The position numbers were made by a program, and so were the translations under genes. 64,000 bases of DNA from Paraspadella gotoi (lineage: Eukaryota; Chaetognatha), in NCBI GenBank assembly GCA_051294375.1, contig JBJCIZ010000744.1, positions 624,264 to 688,263 of the forward strand, in the 5' to 3' direction. A model generated the notes under the pieces. The model was not told the origin of the DNA. It was given only the letters and a program-made list of their open reading frames with translations, and did no database searches. Position 1 is the stretch's first letter; each line of letters begins with the position of its first letter. Of this stretch, positions 7,448 through 17,431 are shown piece by piece.

Positions 7448-9606
7448 TTAGTTGTTTTTCGAAAGTCGGAATCTCTCTCTCGTCTTCGGGTCCCAAGCGA
7501 CCGAACGGACCCCTCTGCCCAGATCGCCGAGAACGAGGCGAAGGAAGGACGCGACTAAACGGCGCAGCCACGCCCACGGCAGCAAAGCGTAGGCGAAAAG
7601 GAAGGCACTTCCGGCGGAATAGTTGAAGAGAACGGAGGACTCTTCTGGCAAATAGCACTTAGAGACGGCGGAGTTATTGGCGGACAAGACCGTCAGGAGA
7701 AACGCGGGGTTGTTCCTGTTTCTCCAGGAAAAAGAGCTGACGGAATACTCGGGAATTAACGTCCGCTCTCTCTCTCCCCTCGACGGGTGGCGAGTCAGGC
7801 ATCCGTGGTGGGTGTGTCCGGAAAGAATGAGTCGAGGCTCGATCAGCGAAAGGATCCGCTCTGTGGATTCTCGCGAAACGCAATCCCATTTCTCCCGAAA
7901 GGGCGTGGTTTTCTCCGCGGGCGGCGCCTCGTCGGGCTCGGAGCAGCTTTCGTCGCTGCGGCGGAAGAGCGGAAAGTGCTGCAGCAGGACGGGCGGCGAT
8001 GGGGGAAGCTCTCGCCGGGGCCGAGGTTTGCAGGGTTTCGCAGAGCCGCGACGGGCGCATTCCAAGGTCAACGGGCGCACGGAGCGAAGCTGAGTTTCGG
8101 CGCGGCGCAGAGGGCTGCAGTCGTCGCCTTGAAGCCCATCGAGTTTATGAGGCGAAGGTGTACGTTTTTGAGAACGAAGGCAGCCGACTTCGTCGGACGG
8201 GAAGACGTCGGAGAATCGAGATCGCAGATCTGATTCATGATCGAAGAAATATGTTATGTTACGTCATCATATGTCTCCGAACTCAAACAATATCGTTTTG
8301 ATAAAGAAGAAAACTACCCTCGGTTCGACAAAAAACAAACAAAACGTGAGAAAACAAAAGAAACAACCCACAATACGGGGAACGGCGCGACGACGTGGTG
8401 AAACCCGACGTCGTGATTTCCAGGGACGAACGACGAGAGGGACGTCCGGCGTCCTCGACCGGAAGATGGAGCGGGAAGCGCGGAGATACTCGCGCCATCC
8501 TTCGTCGTCCACCCACTCCCTTCGTCAAAACGTCTCCCAAGGAGGTAAGACGACCTGACGGGGACCAAAAACCGAGAGATTCAATCCATTTCTCAATCGC
8601 TGCTGGGGGGCTTAATAATAAAAAATTACGACAGTAAAATGGGTAATAGTTAACTTAATAATAATATAAATTCAACGAATAATCAGTAAAATGGGTTAAT
8701 AATAATATATAATTCAACGCCTAACGATAATCAATAAAATGGGTTAGAATATAAAACTAATGAGCTAAATTTTGACTTTCCGCCGACCGCGGTTGAGCCG
8801 GCTTTTGCAAAAACTTATTAAAAATATTTTTTACTTTTTAAACAAAATTTTTACAAAAAATATTACCTAATTACCTTTACCCTTAACCCTGAACCCTTTT
8901 AACCCTACCTAACCACCCTTAACCCTAACCCCTCCCTAACCCCGGTCGGCGAAAGTAAAAGTAAACCTAACAATGATTAAATAATTAATAAACAAGTTAC
9001 AAATGAGAGAAGTTGACGGTTCCAAGGTTCAAAGTTGTGTCTAACAATATCTACTTCACCAACGAATTAATTCTTCAATTCCCCTCAGTTTAAAGTGAGC
9101 GTCCATTGATTGGGTATATATATCAAATTCCTTTCTTATTCACCATTTTTGCTCAAGTTGCTAAATTTTCATTCCCTATTATAAAAACTATTCTCCAGAT
9201 CTAAAACTTCCGGATCAAGTATATCAGGCCCAATTTTTACTGGACATCTTACGGTCAGCTGCCAAAGATGATCTGACCACATAGAAAAAAAAAAAATAAT
9301 CGTCCTTACTTCCGGACGAAAAAGCGTGATCGCCGTCTGAAAGGCCCGCTCCATCTCCCACTCTCGCCTCAACTTGTCCGCCCAGTGTCCTCGCATCGGG
9401 CCCAGCAGGTGCGTGTCGGCGAGCACCATGGCGCGCAGTGGCGCGCGTTTGTTCGAAGCGTCGACGCCGGGTTCGAGGAGCGACGGCCACGAGCATTTCC
9501 AAAGGGTCAGGTAGTAAACGGCGAACTCGTTGTAAAGGCCCAAGAGAAAAAGGCCAAGAAGCAACTGCAAGAGTCTGTCGCAGCGACGGGCGATTTTCCG
9601 GAGCAT
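7448..9606 (-). CDS. MPPE1: MPPE1/PGAP5-like GPI-remodelling metallophosphoesterase (sequence errors)
   Basis: Homologue of MPPE1 (PGAP5), the membrane phosphodiesterase that removes a side-chain ethanolamine phosphate from GPI anchors to allow ER exit. Exon 1 (about 9308-9606) encodes an N-terminal membrane segment (LLQLLLGLFLLGLYNEFAV) and the metal-binding block MVLADTHLLG followed by GHWADKLRREWEMERAFQTA. After an intron with repeats, exon 2 (about 8360-8550) holds DEGSGWTTKDG and VPGNHDVGFHH. The last exons (7448-8240) hold PVLLQHFPLFRRSD, EKWDCVSRES, LILSGHTHHGC, FSWRNRNNPAF, SKCYLPEESS and a C-terminal membrane segment. Between about 8100 and 8540 several one-base indels break the frame; the inverted copy at 5781-6990 is broken at different places. 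I read this as a functional gene with low-quality sequence, not a pseudogene. The intact exon 1 shows that this copy is the true locus. Confidence 0.8.
8775..8956. mobile_element. TIR element with telomere-like repeats, copy 2
   Basis: Termini ACTTTCCGCCGACCGCGG and CCCCGGTCGGCGAAAGT form terminal inverted repeats. The interior has an A/T-rich half and a CCCTAA-rich half (TTAGGG on the other strand). It lies in the MPPE1 intron between exons 1 and 2. No reading frame; probably a non-autonomous MITE. Confidence 0.75.
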
Positions 9607-10858
9607 CGATCGAGTTTGGGTTATACTCGATTGGTATATAATAATTGCATCACGAGGATCTCGACGCGAAAGAACTGCGCGTTTCTATCGATATTAATCT
9701 GATGTGGAAAAGTAACCAAATGAAATTTGAGTTAAAACGAAAGCGCCGAGACAGTTTAAAATAACTTTGCCATTAAATAATTTGGAAAGTCAAGAGCTCA
9801 ATCAATGGCTGGAGCTATAGGATTTTCATAACACATACTACTTTTTTGATCAAACCTTCCACGGGTTTCTTTTGTAGAAAAGCATATGTAAAATGAAATG
9901 TACTGAAATAAATTTTGCATTTCTTGTTTCATTATTATTTTCACTGTAGTTCAGATAATCGATTTTCAGGTCAGTTGTTGATATTAAACAATTGCTAATC
10001 AGCATTACTTTTTCCCAGATGAGAGTAGAATAGCTCAAAGACCAAAATTTCTGGTTAAAGTCTCGGCTAATAAAAAAGAAATTAAAAGTTATTGTTTGAA
10101 TCTTTATTCGAAGAAATCAAATAATAAAGGAGTACAAAAATTAAATAAACAAATATACTAAGAATGACAGATTATCACAACCAATTCTGACAAAGACTAC
10201 ACTGATGGCATGTAGGGTAAACTATAAAAAATTTTAAATTTTTGTGGCAATGATATTCGTAAGAATTTTTTTTAAAATTTCTATAAATTTTAAGTGCAGC
10301 AAAAACTTGAGTAATGTTTAAAATTAAAATGAAAAAAATCAACATTAGGCCTTTCAGAAGGTTAAAAGTACTTCCCAATTCGCATATAACAATATTATTA
10401 GAGCGAATAAAGTACGAACGAAAAATCATGAGGGCGATCTGTAAAGAAAAGGGACGAAAGACTCATAACGATGGAAGTTGCCAAGAAAAAAAAAAGATTT
10501 AAAATTGGTGCTCATGCTGAGTAATTTCATACAGATGACTTAGATTTTTTTTAAATCGAGATCCGTTCCCTGGCGAACCAATCGAACAAACACCTTCCCA
10601 ATAGACGCATCACTGCATCTTAAGCCTCTTGAAAAACACAAGTTTTTTATAGACAGTGAAACGCTAGTTGGAAAAAACATGGAACTGCACGGCGGTGAAG
10701 AAGATTAAAACAAATGTTTTCATTGAAATTATTGGTTTTTCGTTGTTCTTGACGGAGGAAATACTTACAATTACGTACGACCTGAATAATAAGCGAAAAG
10801 ATTTTGGTCGAGTTATAGAGCACGAGTAATTACGAATAGCAATCAAGAAAAGAAAATC

Positions 10859-10919
<61 letters not shown>

Positions 10920-11587
10920 ATCAATTCTCATTTTGATGAAAAAATAAGTACACATCACCTTTTTTATTAGCGGCAGCGTTTAAACAACCCGGCTTTTATT
11001 TTCCGACTCGGTTAACCCCCTTTTCTCTGGCCACCCTCTGGCGGACGATCAACGAATCTTGTTTCGTTGCGGGTAAGACACGCCCACTCAGAAACACGTT
11101 GAACATAAAAGGAATTTAATAACAAGAAAAAGCCATGCGATAGCGATAGCGATAAAAAAAAAGAAAACGACCCGCGTCGCAATAAGCGGAAGAATCGATC
11201 GGCGGGGAAAAGCCAACTGACTTCCTCACTTTCGCGCTCGATAAAAAAGCTGCTGCGTCATTGGCCCACTTTTAACGATCAAAACAAAAGGTGGGGGGGG
11301 GAGGGTAAGCGAAAACGCGCCAAGCAAAAACAAGACAAAGAGAAGAGAAAAATAAGAAAAAATTAAAAAGGAGAAGAGAGAGAGAGAGAGTTGTGTCAAT
11401 AAAGGAAAGAAAAAAAAAACCTCTAAAAAAAAGTATGAAGCGGCGGTTGAGATTTCGGTCGTTCTTTCTTTTTTCCGACAAAAGCTTATACCGTATGCAG
11501 CGCGATGCGACAGATAAAAAAAAAAAAAGAAGCTTAGTACTATCAACGTCCCTTCTTCCTTTTTGAAATCTTTTCTTTTTTTGGTTT
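9607..11587. other. Intergenic MPPE1-SPRTN, AT-rich
   Basis: About 2 kb of AT-rich sequence with no convincing exon on either strand. It contains a GA dinucleotide microsatellite (10861-10918) and several A-runs. The final part, nearest 11587, is probably the 3' UTR of SPRTN, which is transcribed leftward. Confidence 0.6.
10861..10918. repeat. (GA)n microsatellite
   Basis: An AGAG dinucleotide run with a single interruption, about 58 bases, in the MPPE1-SPRTN spacer. Confidence 0.95.
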
Positions 11588-13634
11588 TCACTTGAGACAC
11601 ATATCTAGATGGGCGTTGATTTGCGACTGTTTGACGTGACGACCGCAAACGGGGCAAGCCACGTGGGCCACCTCCGCCTCGCCGATGGGCGAGAACACGG
11701 GCAGCTGCACCATGGAGGATCCGCCGCGCGAAGTTGACGCCACGCTGCCCGCCGGCAGCTGCACCATAGAGGAACCGCCTCTTGAGGTCGAGGCGACCCC
11801 GAAGGCGCCGGCAGCGCCCGGCGTCGACGCCCATGAGAACGGGCGAGAACTACCGGCGGGGGCGAAGACGCCGCCAGCGCCGGACGAAGCCGAGTGAATG
11901 CGGTGGCGCGCCTTCGAGAAGGAAGGCGCCGGTTGGTGGCGAGAGGGAGGAGCGGCGGCGGCGGCTTGGTCTTCGACATCTTCGTCGTCGTCGTCCGAAG
12001 CAGTCGGCGTCTGATTGTCTTTGATGTGGAGCTGCGAAAGGCGAATGGCCTCGCGGAGGGCGGCCTCCTCGTCGTCGGCGAAGTTCCCGTTGAAGTTGGC
12101 GCCGGCGCAGATGGGCGCCCCGTCGCGACCCGACGACGCCGTCGATCGAGCCTCGTGAGCTGAATAGGGGAGTTTTATATAATATTGTGGCAGCAAGACT
12201 TAAAGCTGCCTCACTGCTGTCCGTCCTCAGCCTCGTCTCAATGGCTGAGCAGGCTAAATCATCTCATTCCATCCGTGCGTCCCGGGTTCAATCCCTGGGT
12301 ATCCCGGTTCTGGCTTAAATGTGACGGTGCCGGTATAAACATGCCAGTGACAGGAGGCGGTCACTGAGGGTCCGCAGCCCCTACGCCAGTTGGTGAGATA
12401 CCCCGCGCCCCGGCTATCACAGGCTATCCTCCCGTTGCCATAATATATCGTATCTTTGTCTCTAGAAATTATGTCGAATTTTCTTGAAAATTCAATCACA
12501 AAATTCCAGCGGCTGCTTTCCCCACAATATTCTTTTTAATTCATAATTTTATAATTCTAACTAATGGTATTTACTATTTCGGATGATTATTAAAATATAA
12601 CTCAAGCGCAATCAAGAAATTAAAAAAAACATAAAAAAAAATTTCCCAACTTTGATATTTGAAGTAACTAAATAATCGTCGTTTAGAAAGGAGAAAAGAC
12701 TGACCCGAGGCGACGTTGTTGACGTCGGGTGCGCTGTTGCTGAGTCTTGAGGTAGCGGCGAGATTGGCGGCGCCTTCGAGGCGGTCGTCGTTGAAGAAAA
12801 ATCGGGAAGACGAAGGGTCGCGGCCGCCCTGGCCCGGGGCCCGCGGGCTCGAGGCCGTCAGGGGGTCCGGCTCCGTCGAGAGGGAGTGGTGGAAGGAGGC
12901 CGCGGCGCTTCCGCCGAAGGGGCGCTTCTTGTGACGATTACCGCCTGAGTGAAAAGGGGGGGGGGTTAGTGGAGAAAGGGGACAAGCGAGTTAAAAGACA
13001 TTGTCATACGATCCCGTGGAAATAACAACAGCAACAACAAGGAAATAGACTCGCCGAAGGAATGCAGAGCGTCGGTGTCGAAACTCCTCCTTCCGGAGGA
13101 GTGGCCGATGAGACCCGAGGAGTCTCGAGAGGTCGAGGGTCGGGGTCCCGTGCCGACGCGGCTGCTGCTCGCTTCGCCAGTCGACGAAGGCGAGTGGGTG
13201 CGCGATCTTTTGGCCTTTGGGGAATTCTCTACGCTTCGCGATCTGAGAGCGGGGGGAAGGTGATACTTAATTATTTATATTACGTTAATTATTCTCCTTT
13301 AGTTATGAAGCTTACCGAATAGGGACTGCGCGCAACGCGGGGTCCCTCTTCTTGGTCGCCCAACTCTTCTTCGGAATGGCGCCGCCGACGCTGGGGGGGG
13401 CGGTGACACGGGCGCGAGGCGACCGAGAGCGCGAACCTTCGTCGCCTCGCCCGCGTCCGCCGTCTCGGCTGCCGTCCAGACTGTGGGATCGCTTTAATCT
13501 GTTCGATGGGGGAATTCAAATGTTTTTATGCTTAGCTAAAAACTTTGTTGTTGTTGTTGTAAATACAATTAGAAAATAATGGAGAGGACACTTCACCAAT
13601 CCAGTGGCCAGTCGTTAAATGGCCCAAGAATGTA

Positions 13635-13692
<58 letters not shown>

Positions 13693-16632
13693 CATTATTA
13701 CCCTTATGTAACCGTCTGTTTTCCCCCTATAAAACGTCGGGTTTTTGTCCAGAATTCACTCTCGAATCCCGCTCAATAGATGTCGCTTATCAATTATTCT
13801 AAGTCTCTTTAATGGCGAGCCCCTCTTGTGAACACGCAACCACTTCATTCTCAACTCCCGCGATGCGCTGCCCTTCTACTCACCTCGCGCCACTTAAGCT
13901 CAAAGGGTATTCTACCCTTTCTGCCCTGTCAAAATTCAGCGCTCCCCTTGCGACAGGCTCTTTCAATTACAAAGATATGTCTCTTTACTAACTCATTTTC
14001 TCTAATTAGAAAATATGAAGCACAAAGCTGATAAAATTTGGTCCCGCGTTGGAGAGAGAGTCAGTCACTCCTAAAACGGGCTTTCAAGCAAAAACAATTT
14101 CGAGACGCAGTCACCTTTTCACCCTTCGCCGCCTCTCGACGCTGGCGTCCAGTTTGGCGAAGAGCCTCTCATCGTCTGAGTCAGAGTCGGAGAGGATGTC
14201 GTGGGAGGGATCCCATCGCGAGGGCGTCGACATCCGGGGACCCGCCGAGCGCGTCGCCCGAGCGGCGCCGAATAGGGGCGTCGGCAGCGACGCTTCGGTC
14301 GGAATCGACGAAAGCTGGAAATTTAATGATGTTTATATTATAACTGTTAAAACTTCGACGTCGGTTCTAGTGATCTGTGAAGTAAGGTATGAACTTATCA
14401 TTCTATATAAAACGAGAGTAAGTAATTAATCTCATTTGCATATTGCAGAATTTGAGATAACCTTGGTTTAATTTCCATGTAAATGTAAATTAAATTTTCG
14501 TATATTTTGATGTCATATTCGATTATTATATTAATTTAATAATAGTAATAATTACCTAATAATAAATTTATATATTTTACCATAAAAATTCAAGTCTAAA
14601 TACTAAACAATTCAAACTATTCAAACAATCATTCACATTGAGTGTTACTCACTTTTTCCTCCACCTCCAGAATGGGAATGGAATCGGGCAAGACCGACGG
14701 GACGGTCCGATCCTGACGCTGATGACCGCCGGTGCCGCCGCCGCCTCCAGGAACGGCGCCAAAGGGGTTTTGGTTATCACTGGGCCGAGACTCCCCGACT
14801 TCGACCGAACCCGTTCGCGATAGAGTATTATTGTTCGAAGCATTGTTTTCATCCATGACCGAAGCCATGAAGTCCATGAGATCATCTTCGTCCTCCACGT
14901 CGTCGTCGGCGGCCGGCGTCGATTCCGCGACGCCGGGCGGACGGGCGCCCGGAAACGGAGAGGCGTTCATCTCGTCGGTGGCGGTCGCCGTCGGCTTCGT
15001 CGTCGCGCTAATCGACGAGGCCGTCGTCGTCATTTCGATGACGGGTCTCGCGGCGGCGTTACGGTTGTCGTCCGAGTTGAGTCCGTCGAAACGCCGCAGC
15101 CAGGGCTTACTTTCTATGGGCGGTACCGAAGCTACGCCCTGAGTGAACTTGTGCCCGAAGCCGGAAAAGGCGGCGTTTTTAAAGTTCTCCTTGTCGACCA
15201 GCGACGGGTAAGTTCCTCTTTCCCCTACCACTTCGCCGCCGCCGTCGTTCCGGCGAACCTCGTCGCCGTTAAGCTGTTTTAGCCGCTGGTCCTGCTGCGC
15301 GAAAAGCGTTCGAATGTCGACGCCGTTACTTCCGGCGCCGTTTAAAGCCGGCGTCGCGGGCGTCGAGGTCGAGTTTCGATTGTTTTTTCCCTTTCCTTTT
15401 CCCTTGAACCCGACGGCGGTGGGGGGTGTATCACTTTTTTGCTTGTTGTTCGAGTCTTTGGTTTTCTTGCCGTAGTTGGCGGGTTCTTTCACTTTGACGA
15501 ATCTCCCTCCGCACGAGGCGGCGTGATTCGACCACCAGGTGTCGTTCGGACCGGGGGCGCGGTTCATAGACCGCTTTACGTAGCCTTTATAGAAGGGAGG
15601 GAAGAGGAAAGAAACGGGGGGGGGGGAATCAGACTCATCATCCTCCTCCTCCCCCAGAATTTCACGATGATCTCACCGAAAAATGGCTTCTGCTGCCGAC
15701 AGACTCCGTCGCAGCGCCACCAGTGTTGACGGTAGACCTCGACTTCGTCGTGAAAGTTGTGGTAGACGGAGATGGCGGCGCCGGTTTCCCGGTTAATGCG
15801 GTTCATGTGTTTGAGAAACTCTGGCCCGTGCCCTTCGCGGTCGCGGTTGTTGGCCGTTACGAAGAGATAGGCGTGGATCATCTCATGGAGCAGCGTCTCC
15901 ACGAGGTCTTTCCGGGGCCGCAACTTCAGCAGCGGAAGGGAAAGGCGAACGGAGCAGAGCCCGCCGCGCCCCTCGTACGAACAAACCCCTTTTTTTTTTT
16001 AGAGAGAGAGAAAGGAGGGACAAAATGGGATAAACTGTTTTTAATAGCGCGCCATTCACTATTAACCATCTTTAGAGAGCATACCTGCGCATAGTGTCAT
16101 TCTCGGCGACCATTTGACCTCGATACCAGACAAACGCCCCCAAAAGAAGCGTTCGTTGAACTCGAGAAAGAGGGCGTGGATGTCGGGGTTGGGGTCGATA
16201 ATCTCCAACTGAGGGTCCACTGGCGAAAGACCGGAAGTGGGCTGGGCCAAAACGGACGAGGGAAGCGTAGAGCCGAACCTAGGGAAATAAAAGATACAGT
16301 AAAAAAAAAAGGCGATCTATAATTTGGAACGCCGACGACGACGACGACGACGACGACGCCACTTATGCGCAAAAGTGTTACAATATCGTCGCAAACGCTT
16401 AGCGATTGCGACGATAAAAAAACAAAACTTGTAATTTGCTGCGGGAAACTGGGAAAGTCTCTCACCTCGGAGTTTCGGGAGAAAGAATCCCCGACCTGAC
16501 GTCGTCGCTGGGATCGAAAGAATCCTCGAAGGCGTCGCTTGTCTGCAGCCACAGCGCCAGCGCGAAGTCTTCGTCGACGAGGTACTTGGGGATGCCTCCC
16601 TCCTCCGGCGAGTCCTCGCTTTCCGTCATCAT
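11588..16632 (-). CDS. SPRTN: Spartan-like DNA-protein crosslink protease with UIM and UBZ4
   Basis: SprT-family metalloprotease that degrades proteins crosslinked to DNA at replication forks. Nine exons: 16466-16632, 16085-16278, 15677-15988, 14653-15584, 14115-14314, 13316-13498, 13055-13242, 12705-12944 and 11588-12159, totalling 2988 nt (995 residues; human SPRTN has 489). The SprT core is clear: ALFLEFNERFFWGRL, VKWSPRMTLCAG, the zinc-protease motif HEMIH within LVETLLHEMIHAYLFV, the third-ligand region DREGHGPEF, and the C-terminal zinc ribbon HWWRCDGVC. FSGFGHK is an SHP-box candidate for p97/VCP binding. The long middle is disordered and Ser/Arg-rich. The last exon carries a ubiquitin-interacting motif (EEAALREAIRLSQ) and ends in UBZ4 (CPVCGRHVKQSQINAHLDMC). 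A canonical PIP box was not recognised. The intron after exon 7 appears to use a GC donor. Confidence 0.92.
12225..12430 (+). mobile_element. tRNA-derived SINE in SPRTN intron
   Basis: An RNA polymerase III-type promoter is visible: A-box-like TGGCTGAGCAGG at about 12242 and a canonical B box GGTTCAATCCC at about 12286. The spacing is close to that of a tRNA, but there is no complete cloverleaf. A non-tRNA body (TTCTGGCTTAAATGTGACGG) follows. This is the usual architecture of a tRNA-derived SINE. It sits in the last intron of SPRTN, on the opposite strand. Confidence 0.7.
13638..13690. repeat. (CT)n microsatellite in SPRTN intron
   Basis: Uninterrupted CT dinucleotide run of about 52 bases between SPRTN exons 5 and 6. 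Confidence 0.95.
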
Positions 16633-17431
16633 GACGACGACGTTTCAGCGGCCGCCGGCGGAGACTCTACCGGCGCAACGAGGCCGATTCCGCGCCTCCA
16701 TTTCCCTCCAGATGTCTCTTTTTCTTTTATTCTTCGGGCAAGAGAAGTTGGAGGGGATAGGAAGTGGCCCGGGGGCGGGACAGGTTCTTATTTAATTCTC
16801 GTCGATCATTGATTATCTAGAGGGGAAAACAAATTTTACCGACTGGGAAAGAGCGGGTTGGTGAAGCGATAAACGCGAAAAAAGCTATTATGTATAGGAT
16901 TGAATAACGATAAATTTACAAACGCACAGGAAAAAAAAAACAAAGTCATTTGTGAGTGTGAACGCAAAGAGTTGATGAGAAAAAAATGGTTCATCGACAC
17001 GCGACCATGTTATCGATTGGAGAGAAAATACTTGGATTTGCTTCGGTTCAACGCTTAAGGAGAAATAAAAGGGCCACGTGGCGAAAACCAAAGGAAGTTG
17101 ATTTAGAGAGGAAAAAATCACAGAGAATTAAGACATTTAATGTTCATTTTATGACCATTCGAATTCGGAAAAGTGTAAACCTAAATGTTCCAGTCGAACA
17201 ACAGCGATGTAAACTTTAAACGAGAAGGTGATAACTTGAAAAGAAGGCAACTCGGTTAAAAAGAAAGGAAAATTTTAAAGATGTTTTCGAGTTGTATATA
17301 ATTTTCTTTAAAATAAATAAAAAAAATAGCTGAACTACAAATTGTCAATCACGACTTGGATCAAATTGTTTCTTTTATTTCATAAAAAAAAAAAAAAAAA
17401 TCTGAAAAAATTTTAAAATCTTAAAAACGAA
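16633..17431. other. Intergenic SPRTN-MTHFSD
   Basis: About 800 bases. The left part should hold the SPRTN promoter and 5' UTR and the right part the 3' UTR of the fusion gene. It is AT-rich with A-runs near 17382-17400. No exon or element recognised. Confidence 0.55.

Noticed and set aside
12242-12310. A tRNA gene
   Set aside because: Pol III boxes are present but no acceptor stem or full cloverleaf could be formed; followed by a non-tRNA body, so SINE.
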